The notes under the pieces are model-generated. The model saw only the letters and a list, made by a program, of their open reading frames with translations, was not told where the DNA came from and did no database searches. Source: Algimonas porphyrae (lineage in GTDB: Bacteria > Pseudomonadota > Alphaproteobacteria > Caulobacterales > Maricaulaceae). Taken from it: a DNA stretch of 64,000 nucleotides. A program made the position numbers and the translations under genes. Positions 36,679-44,619 of this stretch are shown piece after piece (position 1 is the first letter of the stretch; each line of letters starts with the position of its first letter). The stretch covers positions 434,001-498,000 of the forward strand of contig NZ_CP163424.1 of NCBI RefSeq assembly GCF_041429795.1. Direction: 5' to 3'.

Positions 36679-39600
36679 ATGCGACGCATCGACACCCCGA
36701 ATGATATCGACTTTACCGATGGCCTGTCTGGCCTCTCCCTGGCCCCTCAGGCCAAGACGGATGCGACAACGGTCTTGCAGGCGGACGGACCCGTGACCCT
36801 GTCTAATACGGGGCCGGGCCTGGCGGCGACTGGAGATGTTGGTCTGGTCGGTGCCGTCGGCGACGCAGGCGGCAATTTTGGTGAAATTACAGTGCTGGAG
36901 GATGGCGGTTACGTCGTCACCTGGGTCAATGGGTTCGACTTCTTCCTGTCGGGTTTTCAGATCAACAGTATCGCCGCACGCATCTTCAATGCCGACGGAA
37001 CGCCACGGACCAACGCCTTCCGCGTCAATGACGACAATGCCTTTTCCTATGCCGATCCGGAAGTGATCAGCTTGACGGATGGCGGGTTCGCCGTCGCTTG
37101 GTCCGCGCTCAATCCCGAAGGCGGCGACCAGCTGGACACGTACGTTCAGACATTCGATGCCGATGGGACGGCGCGAGGCAACCAGACTCTGGTTGCGTCC
37201 ACAACAGAAGACGATCAGCAGATCCCGACCATGGCCCGCACGGATGTCGGCTTCATCATCGTCTGGGTCGATGAGCGGTCCGACGACTTCTTCGATGCGG
37301 ATATTTACGGGCGCTATTTCAACAATGATGGTCGCGCGACCAGTGAAGATTTCCTGATCGCCAGCACGGACAGTGATCTGTTCCAGCCCGAAGTCATTAT
37401 TACGGCCGATTGTCAGGTCGTTGTGGTCACGGACACCAATACCTATTCTTTCGAAGGGGACGGGTCCTCCAATCCTCTCATCACCCGGACGGCTATTCCT
37501 GAACATTCCGACGGCGATGAAGTCGATGCCGCCCTGATCGGGAACTCCGGCTATGTCTATGTCTCGACCTGGGAGGGCGTGCTGACGGCCTTCGTCTCGG
37601 CGAACGGTTCGACAGGTCCGTTCACGGCGGTGACGATCGCGGATAATGGCTCCGAGACCCGCTATCAGCCCGCGATAACGGCGGTCGAAGGCGGGTTCGT
37701 CGTCGCCTGGCAGCAGGAAAACCAGGACAATCAAACCTTCGACATCTATGTCCAGCTGTTCGACATTCAGGGCAATGCACAGGGCGAACCTGCGCTCGTC
37801 CATGCCTCCACAGACGGTCAGCAATCCGAGCCCTGGATCAGCCAGATGGCGGACGGGTCGATTGTCGTCGGCTGGACTTCGGATCAGCCGGTCGACGGGG
37901 CAGCGCCGTCGGATCTCTATACGCAGACCTACACATTGCCAGACGGTTTCGGCATCGCGGATGATGGCCGTTCGCTAGGCGGCGATTGTGGCGGCTCGGG
38001 TGTGCCTCTGCCGACTGGACTGGAGCGCGCCCTTTCCAGCGGACAGGTGGGCAGTATCACGATCGACGGAAATAGCACGTTGTTCACCGATACGCGAAGC
38101 AGCGGTGTCGGTGACCCGGTCGTCCAAGTCCGTGATCTGAACGGCGACGGTTTCGACGACATCTATGTCATCGATACGGGCGCGTTCCCTGGTCCCAGCT
38201 ATATTTTCTTTGGTTCGGAAAACGGGATCGGGCAGCGTAGTGAGGCGCAGGCCGACGCCAGGATTGCCTTTGCTGACGGGTCTACGGTCAATGCCACACT
38301 TTCCCTGGCGGGCGACATTAATGGCGACGGTGTCGGCGATGTCATCGTTTATACGGGCAATGTTGATGAGATCGCCGTCATCTTTGGTGGAACGACCGAT
38401 TTCTCCCAGCCGATCAATGTGTCCACATTGGACGGAACCAATGGCTTCCGGATTCTGGGGAACAATAATGATGTCCCGATCTTTTTCGGCGATGTGAATG
38501 GTGACGGGATTGATGATCTGAATATCACCGGCGGGGGTGATCAGACGATCATCTTCGGATCGCGCGACGGTTTTGCCGCAGTCATCGATCCGGATGATGC
38601 CAGCACGTTCAATGGTGTCAGCTATACACCGGCCAACGGTATTTCGGCTTCGCTGCGCGCTGCCGAAGACATTAATGGCGACGGTTTTCTTGACCTGATC
38701 TATAATGGGGGTGACGAGAACGACACGACGATCAACAATGAATGGGTCGTCTATTTCGGAACTGAAAGCGGTGTCGTCTTCCCGGAATTTACCGAAGGCT
38801 TTTTCGATCCAGCGGCAGATGTCGGTCTCGGTCTTCGAAGCAATCAGCCTCTGGCCGCCAGCTCCATTGCGGGAGCGACCCTGCTCGATTTCAACGGGGA
38901 TGGCATTACGGATTACGCCGCACTGGTCGGCGGGGTCGTCCGGATGTTTTACGGCGACAGCGAGATACTGACGCAGAGCCCGTCCGAAGGGTCGGTCTTT
39001 CTCGGCAATACCGACGTGAATATCGAATATACGGATCGCACAACTGCCGGGCAGGGGCCGGGCTTGCTGGCGATCGATTTCAATGGCGATGGCTATGACG
39101 ATCTGGTGACCGGGATCAACCGCGCCACGGGTAGTCCGGAAGGCGACAGCCTGCTGGTTATATATGGTGGCGAAGGGCTGACCGGGGATCTGACCGCGGG
39201 CGATCAGGCGGCGACGTTCGTCTATGATTTCGGTGAAGATGTCTTCTTTGCCGCCGGCGGTGGGGGCGGCGGCGTATTCGCCGTCGGCGACGTTAATGGT
39301 GACGGGCTCGAAGATGTCGGAATCCGGTCTTTCGGTTTCGGAACCGGGACAGACGAAGACATTCTGATCTTCTACGGCCAGGAACGTACATCGCGCTATG
39401 ACGGCACGGCGGGCGACGATGTGCGGACCGGTAATAGCTGGGTTGATTTCATGCTCGGTCTGAATGGCAATGACACGCTGGACGGGGCTGGGGGCAATGA
39501 TAATATCTTTGGCGGCTTTGGGCGCGACATCGTCATAGGCGGGGCCGGCAACGACGTTCTCGTCGGTGATATCGATGTCGGCCTGTCTGATATTGAAGGC

Positions 39601-40770
39601 ATCATCTACCGGGCTTTTGTCGCCGTCTTCGGGCGCGATCCTGATCTGGCAGGCTTCGACATCTATCTGCAGGGCATTCTGATCGGCAATCTGACAGTGG
39701 CCGACATGCTGGCCGAGTTCATCGGATCGGCAGAGTTCCAAGCAACCTACGGCAATCTGACGAACACGCAGTTCCTGGAACAACTCTATCAGAACGTGCT
39801 GGGGCGTGCGGGCGATCCGGCGGGGCTGCAAGCCTATCTGGATGCGCTGGAAGCCGGCAGTCTGACGCGTGCAGAGATCGTCATTGAATTCATCAATAGC
39901 GCAGAATTCATCGATCTGATCTCACTGGATGCCTTTGCGTTTGCGACCAATGTCATCGTTTCGCCGACGCAGGCGGCCCTTTACCGTCTCTATCAGGCCG
40001 TTTTCGATCGGGATCCCGATGCGGCCGGGTTCGAGCTCTATTCAAACGGTCTTGATATCAATACGGTGGAACTGGCCGCGATCGCCGCCGAGTTCGTGGC
40101 GTCTGCCGAGTTCACGGCGACCTATGGCTCGCTAGACAATCAGGCCTTCATCGAGCTGCTCTATCAGAATGTGTTCAACCGGGATGCCGATGCGGCGGGC
40201 CTGCAGAATTATCTCAATGCGCTGGAAAGCGGCGCATTGAGCCGAGCCGAAGTTGTGCTGGATCTGGCCATGAGCAATGAGTTCAGGACATTGACCGAAG
40301 CCGCCGCCGAAGCTTTCGTCGATGCCTATAATAATGTTCTGGGCGATACGCTGGACGGCGGGCTGGGCGATGATGCGCTGTTTGGCGGGCGCGGGATCGA
40401 TACGTTTATTTTCGACCTGGTGAATGGCGGCAATGACCGGATCGCTGATTTCGAAATCGGTGTCGACGTGATTGACGGGCTCGACGGGCTTACATTCGAG
40501 GAAATCATGGCGGCCGCCACGCAGGTCGGGGCCGATGTGCTGTTCGACTTTGCCGCCGGGATTACGCTGACCCTGTCCAATGTCGATCTGGACGATCTGA
40601 CGCGTGACGATTTCGGTCTGGCCGCCAGCGCACAGAAGGCCATCGACGACAGGGCTGTCGTCTCCGAACTGCCGGTGGATGCCGTCCCGGTCGAGGAGTT
40701 GGCGCAGCTGTCGAAACAGGACGTCGATATGTTTGTCCTGGATGAGCTGATCGATTTTGGGCTGTTCTAG
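36679..40770 (+). CDS. Large RTX-type secreted protein with FG-GAP and DUF4214 repeats
   Basis: A 1363-residue protein. Residues ~50-440 contain repeated GGYVVTW / GGFAVAW-type beta-propeller-like units common in RTX proteins. Seven DxNGDG calcium-binding repeats (FG-GAP type) fall at about residues 486, 545, 604, 663, 736, 800 and 870. RTX nonapeptides (GGNDNIFGGFGRD, GGAGNDVLVGD) lie near 925-965. Two DUF4214 tandem units (YRAFVAVFGRDPDLAGF..., YRLYQAVFDRDPDAAGF...) follow, then a second RTX block (LDGGLGDDALFGGRG) and a C-terminus ending DFGLF. No Sec signal is visible; type I secretion is expected, but no ABC exporter is in this window. It is probably a surface or secreted calcium-binding adhesin. 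Confidence 0.85.
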   Translation: MRRIDTPNDIDFTDGLSGLSLAPQAKTDATTVLQADGPVTLSNTGPGLAATGDVGLVGAVGDAGGNFGEITVLEDGGYVVTWVNGFDFFLSGFQINSIAARIFNADGTPRTNAFRVNDDNAFSYADPEVISLTDGGFAVAWSALNPEGGDQLDTYVQTFDADGTARGNQTLVASTTEDDQQIPTMARTDVGFIIVWVDERSDDFFDADIYGRYFNNDGRATSEDFLIASTDSDLFQPEVIITADCQVVVVTDTNTYSFEGDGSSNPLITRTAIPEHSDGDEVDAALIGNSGYVYVSTWEGVLTAFVSANGSTGPFTAVTIADNGSETRYQPAITAVEGGFVVAWQQENQDNQTFDIYVQLFDIQGNAQGEPALVHASTDGQQSEPWISQMADGSIVVGWTSDQPVDGAAPSDLYTQTYTLPDGFGIADDGRSLGGDCGGSGVPLPTGLERALSSGQVGSITIDGNSTLFTDTRSSGVGDPVVQVRDLNGDGFDDIYVIDTGAFPGPSYIFFGSENGIGQRSEAQADARIAFADGSTVNATLSLAGDINGDGVGDVIVYTGNVDEIAVIFGGTTDFSQPINVSTLDGTNGFRILGNNNDVPIFFGDVNGDGIDDLNITGGGDQTIIFGSRDGFAAVIDPDDASTFNGVSYTPANGISASLRAAEDINGDGFLDLIYNGGDENDTTINNEWVVYFGTESGVVFPEFTEGFFDPAADVGLGLRSNQPLAASSIAGATLLDFNGDGITDYAALVGGVVRMFYGDSEILTQSPSEGSVFLGNTDVNIEYTDRTTAGQGPGLLAIDFNGDGYDDLVTGINRATGSPEGDSLLVIYGGEGLTGDLTAGDQAATFVYDFGEDVFFAAGGGGGGVFAVGDVNGDGLEDVGIRSFGFGTGTDEDILIFYGQERTSRYDGTAGDDVRTGNSWVDFMLGLNGNDTLDGAGGNDNIFGGFGRDIVIGGAGNDVLVGDIDVGLSDIEGIIYRAFVAVFGRDPDLAGFDIYLQGILIGNLTVADMLAEFIGSAEFQATYGNLTNTQFLEQLYQNVLGRAGDPAGLQAYLDALEAGSLTRAEIVIEFINSAEFIDLISLDAFAFATNVIVSPTQAALYRLYQAVFDRDPDAAGFELYSNGLDINTVELAAIAAEFVASAEFTATYGSLDNQAFIELLYQNVFNRDADAAGLQNYLNALESGALSRAEVVLDLAMSNEFRTLTEAAAEAFVDAYNNVLGDTLDGGLGDDALFGGRGIDTFIFDLVNGGNDRIADFEIGVDVIDGLDGLTFEEIMAAATQVGADVLFDFAAGITLTLSNVDLDDLTRDDFGLAASAQKAIDDRAVVSELPVDAVPVEELAQLSKQDVDMFVLDELIDFGLF

Positions 40771-40825
40771 ACCCGTTCGAAGGGGCGGAGAGTCCGCCCC
40801 GATCACGCGTCATCGATCCCCCGTT

Positions 40826-40857
40826 ATGGCTGCCCGTTCGCGGGCAGCCATTTCTTT
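40826..40857 (+). terminator. Rho-independent terminator after the RTX gene
   Basis: A perfect 11-base stem ATGGCTGCCCG / CGGGCAGCCAT with a TTCG tetraloop (40826-40851) is followed by TTCTTTT. A second 8-base hairpin (GGGGCGGA/TCCGCCCC, 40782-40800) precedes it without a T-run. Confidence 0.85.
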
Positions 40858-40868
40858 TCACACTCGTA

Positions 40869-40896
40869 TTGACAATCATTCGCATTTGCGTAGAAC
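40869..40896 (+). promoter_or_regulatory. bfd promoter with Fur-like box in its spacer
   Basis: TTGACA (40869-40874) is followed after 16 bases by TAGAAC (40891-40896). The expected transcription start (~40903) coincides with the GTG of bfd, implying a leaderless mRNA. A Fur-like box overlaps the spacer (40870-40890), sharing the nonamer TGCGAATGA (on the minus strand) with the bfr box. Binding here would block RNA polymerase, consistent with repression. Confidence 0.55.
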
Positions 40897-40903
40897 CGAT
40901 CTC

Positions 40904-41095
40904 GTGATCCATTGCATCTGCAACAATATCAACACACGCGCCGTCGAAGCGGCGGCTTCTCAGGGCGCTGAAACGGCGGCCTGTGTGCAGCGTGCGTGTG
41001 GAACGCGGTTTCAATGTGGTCAGTGCCGCAGCGATATCGATGCCCGGTTGCAGAGCTGGCGCAAGAGCCGCCCGATGCTGGACGCAGCCGAATAG
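40904..41095 (+). CDS. bfd: Bacterioferritin-associated ferredoxin
   Basis: A 63-residue protein with the BFD-type [2Fe-2S] cysteines: IHCICNN near the start and CGTRFQCGQC later. Bfd docks on bacterioferritin and delivers electrons that release stored iron. The start is the GTG at 40904, immediately before the conserved VIHCICNN and without any ribosome site. The gene lies 139 bases upstream of bfr on the same strand, supporting the assignment. Confidence 0.85.
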   Translation: MIHCICNNINTRAVEAAASQGAETAACVQRACGTRFQCGQCRSDIDARLQSWRKSRPMLDAAE

Positions 41096-41165
41096 GGGGC
41101 TTCAGGCCCGCTTAGATCGATTCAGGGTGCGCCAGTCGCGACTGAAACGCAGGCACTGATAAATC

Positions 41166-41227
41166 TTTGCGAATGAAAATCGCAAACCCGCTTCTTGTTT
41201 GACAGGCCTGAATCCGCAGCTTTAATC
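41166..41227 (+). promoter_or_regulatory. bfr promoter with upstream Fur-like box
   Basis: A perfect inverted repeat TTTGCGA-N7-TCGCAAA (41166-41186) contains the nonamer TGCGAATGA shared with the bfd box. It lies 12 bases upstream of a -35 TTGACA (41199-41204); the -10 candidate TTAATC is at 41222-41227. The predicted start falls on the bfr ATG (41235), so this mRNA would also be leaderless. Its location upstream of -35 fits activation or antirepression rather than simple blocking. Confidence 0.5.
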
Positions 41228-41234
41228 AGCGCTC

Positions 41235-41720
41235 ATGAAATCAGATTCACAAGTCATCGCTCATCTCAACAAGGCGCTGAAGGCTGAACTGACGGCGATC
41301 AACCAGTATTTCCTGCATTCGCGCATGCTCAAGGACTGGGGCGTGACGCGTCTGGCCAAGAAGGAATATGACGAATCCATCGAGGAGATGAACCACGCCG
41401 ATGAGATTATCGAGCGGATTCTCTTTCTCGGCGGTCTTCCGAACCTGCAGGATCTCGGCAAGCTGCATATTGGCGAGGACGTCAGGGAAATCCTCGAATG
41501 CGACATGAAACTCGAAGAGCACGCCATCCCGATGTATAAGGACGCGATCCAATATTGCGAATCTGTGCAGGATTACGGCACGCGCGATCTGTTGCAACGT
41601 ATCCTCGTCGAAGAGGAAGAACATGTCGACTTTCTGGAAACGCAATTCGATCAGATCAAGCAGATGGGGATCGAACGCTATATCCAGATGCAGAGCACGG
41701 CAGCAGACGCAGAGGGCTAG
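41235..41720 (+). CDS. bfr: Bacterioferritin
   Basis: A 161-residue bacterioferritin with the full ligand set at canonical numbering: Glu18, Glu51 and His54 and Glu94, Glu127 and His130 for the di-iron site, and Met52 for haem. It stores iron in a 24-mer shell. No Shine-Dalgarno sequence precedes the ATG, matching the inferred leaderless start. It follows bfd, its reductase partner. Confidence 0.95.
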   Translation: MKSDSQVIAHLNKALKAELTAINQYFLHSRMLKDWGVTRLAKKEYDESIEEMNHADEIIERILFLGGLPNLQDLGKLHIGEDVREILECDMKLEEHAIPMYKDAIQYCESVQDYGTRDLLQRILVEEEEHVDFLETQFDQIKQMGIERYIQMQSTAADAEG

Positions 41721-41752
41721 TCAGCCTTCATTCGCCATATTTACCTGTCGCC

Positions 41753-42100
41753 TCAGCCTTCTGTCGGGCCTTCCAGCGTCGCCCAGACGGCCATGACCGT
41801 TCCGCCGGGTTCACGGAATTCGAACCGTCGCCCGCCGGGAAACTCGAAAATATCCCGCGTCAGTTCCGCCCCGGTCGCAATCAGCCTGTCTCTGTCAGCT
41901 TCAAGATCGGTGGATTTCAGTACGACCAGAGGCGGAGCCAGATCACCGCGCTCCAGTCCGGCGCCCAGACCGGCCTGCTGTATATCACGATAATCCGAGC
42001 CATAATCCACGAAGGACCAGCCGAAGGCGGCGTCGAAGAAGGCCTGCGTTGCCTCCAGCCGCGGCGAAGTGAACTCGACATAGTCAATATGCAGCGGCAT
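41753..42100 (-). CDS. VOC-family (glyoxalase-like) protein
   Basis: A 115-residue protein of two beta-alpha-beta units: HIDYVEFTSPRLEATQAFFDAAFGW and a C-terminal FREPGGTVMAVW typical of the VOC/glyoxalase fold. A His and Glu ligand could bind metal. Such proteins include lyases, dioxygenases and resistance proteins; no specific activity can be named. It is convergent to bfr and isolated. Confidence 0.8.
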   Translation of the reverse strand: MPLHIDYVEFTSPRLEATQAFFDAAFGWSFVDYGSDYRDIQQAGLGAGLERGDLAPPLVVLKSTDLEADRDRLIATGAELTRDIFEFPGGRRFEFREPGGTVMAVWATLEGPTEG

Positions 42101-42208
42101 GGGCCTGGTCCTGTTCCTGATCCGAAGAAGGCAACCGTCTAATCATGTGCGATACCGTCTAGCAAATATGCGCGCGTGCCTCTTACTGGCCATCCACAGA
42201 AAAACTTT

Positions 42209-42226
42209 GCGTCGTAAAACTGTCAC
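42209..42226 (+). promoter_or_regulatory. Pho-box-like sequence
   Basis: The downstream half AAAACTGTCAC (42216-42226) matches the PhoB consensus AWAWCTGTCAY exactly. The upstream half GCGTCGT (42209-42215) matches at four of seven positions. It lies 99 bases before the PiT-like transporter start, consistent with phosphate-starvation control. Confidence 0.55.
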
Positions 42227-42324
42227 TTGGCGTTTCAGCCTGCATTCTTTATCGCAAGGCAGACTTCGGCCCGGCGGGCCCGATCAAGGGCCTGCATCGA
42301 TGCGGGACGTGTGAAAGGTGTTTC

Positions 42325-43350
42325 ATGCCCGGTATCGAACTGTTCGGCATTATCGGCTTTGCGCTGGCCGCCTACTCCGTCATCGCCAACGACGCCATTC
42401 AGACGCTCGGCACGTTTCTCCGCTCCAATCAGCATCGCAGCTGGGTCGTACTGTGGCTGTTTGCGGGTACAATTCTCGTGGCGGTCATGGCCTATGGCTA
42501 TTTTTCATATAATACGGATGTCGCCTTCGACCGGTTGAACAACATTCCTTATCCGGCGGACGGGATAAAGTGGTACCACATCATCCCGCCGGCCGTGCTG
42601 ATTCTGCTGACCCGCGCTTCCGTCCCGGTCTCCACGACATTCCTGGTCCTGACCATGTTCGCGTTGACGGGGGGGCGCGAAACGGAAGGTTTGCTCGGCA
42701 ATATGCTGCTGAAATCGGCGCTGGGTTATGCCGTGGCATTCGGGGCCGGCATTGTCGTCTATACGCTGATTTCGCGCTTCTATGAGCGCTGGATCGCCAA
42801 TACGCAGGAACAGGGCGCAGCTCCCTACTGGTATGTGTTCCAGTGGATGACGACAGCCTTTCTGTGGTGGCAGTGGCTGGCGCAGGATCTGGCCAACATC
42901 TTCGTTTTCCTGCCCCGTCAGACGGTTGAAGTGGGCGGCCAGACGGAAGTCACCATGGCCGCATCGACAGTCATTATGGGCGCGGTGCTGACGCTGGCCC
43001 TGCTCGCCTATACGTTCAGCCGTCGTGGCGGCAAGATCCAGGAGATCGTCAACGTCAAGACGAACACGCACGATCCGCGGGTTGGCACGCTGGTCGATAT
43101 CATGTTCGGGGTCATTCTGCTGATCTTCAAGGAAATGAACGACATTCCGATGAGCACGACCTGGGTCTTCCTCGGCCTGATTGCAGGTCGCGAACTGGCC
43201 GTGACCTATGTTGCAGGTCTGCGCGACCGCGGTGAAGCGCTACGCGATGTGACCAGCGACGCCGGGCGCCTGCTCTTCGGACTTGCCGTATCCGTCGCGT
43301 TGGCTTTTTTCATCCCCTGGGCCGCAACGGGCGAGATGCCGGTCTTCTAG
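42325..43350 (+). CDS. Divergent PiT-type inorganic phosphate transporter
   Basis: A 341-residue membrane protein of about ten helices. It retains two inverted-repeat halves of the PiT family: ANDAIQTLGT (21-30) with VPVSTT (100-105), and QDLANIFVFL (187-196) with IPMSTT (275-280). In canonical PiT proteins these read GxNDxANxxGT and PVSTTH. It is shorter than typical PiTs (420-500 residues) and has diverged, so phosphate transport is inferred; the Pho box upstream supports it. The ATG follows an AAAGG ribosome site. Confidence 0.7.
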   Translation: MPGIELFGIIGFALAAYSVIANDAIQTLGTFLRSNQHRSWVVLWLFAGTILVAVMAYGYFSYNTDVAFDRLNNIPYPADGIKWYHIIPPAVLILLTRASVPVSTTFLVLTMFALTGGRETEGLLGNMLLKSALGYAVAFGAGIVVYTLISRFYERWIANTQEQGAAPYWYVFQWMTTAFLWWQWLAQDLANIFVFLPRQTVEVGGQTEVTMAASTVIMGAVLTLALLAYTFSRRGGKIQEIVNVKTNTHDPRVGTLVDIMFGVILLIFKEMNDIPMSTTWVFLGLIAGRELAVTYVAGLRDRGEALRDVTSDAGRLLFGLAVSVALAFFIPWAATGEMPVF

Positions 43351-43381
43351 GGCGGCGCACCTATCCAGATAAGAAAAAGGC

Positions 43382-44530
43382 CTATTTGCCTTCATACTTC
43401 GCTTTTTCTTCGTCCGAGTTGAAGCGCGAAGCCCGCTCCATCAACGCCTTCATCGCCTGTCCTGTTTCGGGTAGTTCTTCGCGCGGCACGTCCATGTGAT
43501 TGAGCGGAAATTCCTGCACATATTGCTCGATTACCGGCATGGTCACATCGATCGCGAAGTTGGGAATGCGCCGCCCTTCGCGGAATTCGGCGATCGGGAT
43601 CTGCGCTTCGATGATGTCGTCTTCGGTCTTGGACTCTGACTTGGCCAGCACCTTGCCCCAATTATCGACAATGATCGACTCGCCCGCATCATAGCCCGGA
43701 ATGTCGAAGGCGATATTGGCCATGGCGGAATAGACATTGTTCTGCGCCGCCGTTGCCATCACGTCGTAGTCGGCGAACAGGGTGGCCGTGCGCAGCATGA
43801 TCTCCGCCCCGCGCATCGAATAGGCGGCAAAGACAAACGGGTCGAACTGCACAGTCGAGACAGCCAGATTTCCGAACTCGGTCTTGACCACCGGAAACTC
43901 CGCTTCCGGGCCGTACATGGCGCGGTAGCGGTCCCGCACGCTTTCGATCGTGGTCGTGGTGATTTCCCGGTCAGGATAGAGCCGCTTGATATTGCGGGTC
44001 TTCCAGAAGGTTTCGACCAGTTCGCCTTGCGTGTTGATTACGCCGTTAAGCGACAAAATATGACCGGGCCAGTCATCATCCGTCGCATAGGATCCGAACA
44101 CAATATAGGTGTCGCAGTCGCGGGCGATCTCGCCCAGAAACTCCGTTTCCGGCCCCGGCATCTGGACCGTATATTTGAGCTTTTCCGTCCGCGTGCCGGA
44201 CGAATAGCCCGTCAGTGGAAACTCGTGATAGAGCAATATGTCCGGCTTGCTGCCCGTTGTGCAGGCCTTGTCCGCCATCGCCTTCATATGCGCGAGATTG
44301 CCCTGTAGGCCTTCTTCGATGGTCGGATAGTCGGACAGGTTCTTGACCGTCGTTTGCATCACTTTCAGGGTGATCACGTCCTTGGCCAGCGGGACGGTAT
44401 CATAGGACCCATCCGGCTTGACCAGAATCGGGGCCGTCACATCGGCTGCGATGGACGGCGTCCCTGCCGTTGCGCAGGCTGCCAGAAGAGCCAGCGCCGA
44501 AATCCCGAAAAAGCTACGCCGATAGATCAT
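43382..44530 (-). CDS. Nitrilase/amidase-family lipoprotein lacking the nucleophilic cysteine
   Basis: A 382-residue protein with an RRSFF-type signal and lipobox LAAC (Cys19). The C-N hydrolase family is shown by the catalytic Glu in LLYHEFPLTGY and Lys in FWKTRN, plus the GAE motif in MRGAEIML. At the nucleophile position AVSTVQFDP replaces the usual ICDD/ICYD: ungapped alignment to AmiE-type amidases puts a Ser where Cys is needed. It is probably not a standard amidase; it may be a binding protein or use serine. It is followed by a beta-lactamase-fold gene in the same direction. Confidence 0.75.
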   Translation of the reverse strand: MIYRRSFFGISALALLAACATAGTPSIAADVTAPILVKPDGSYDTVPLAKDVITLKVMQTTVKNLSDYPTIEEGLQGNLAHMKAMADKACTTGSKPDILLYHEFPLTGYSSGTRTEKLKYTVQMPGPETEFLGEIARDCDTYIVFGSYATDDDWPGHILSLNGVINTQGELVETFWKTRNIKRLYPDREITTTTIESVRDRYRAMYGPEAEFPVVKTEFGNLAVSTVQFDPFVFAAYSMRGAEIMLRTATLFADYDVMATAAQNNVYSAMANIAFDIPGYDAGESIIVDNWGKVLAKSESKTEDDIIEAQIPIAEFREGRRIPNFAIDVTMPVIEQYVQEFPLNHMDVPREELPETGQAMKALMERASRFNSDEEKAKYEGK

Positions 44531-44619
44531 AGGGTCCTCCTCCCAATATGGTGGAAGATAGCTGCGCTCCAAAAGGGATTGCCGCCTTGCGCTCGCGCAA
44601 GGGTCGGGATTCGCAAGGG

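Noticed and set aside
37975-39831. Long open frame antisense to the RTX gene
   Set aside because: It runs through the repeats on the other strand with no domain, no ribosome site and composition explained by the coding strand. The same applies to frames opposite mtaB (27646-29214) and cobT (47149-48513).
40782-40800. GGGGCGGA/TCCGCCCC hairpin as the terminator of the RTX gene
   Set aside because: It has no T-run; the next hairpin at 40826 does, so that one is called instead.
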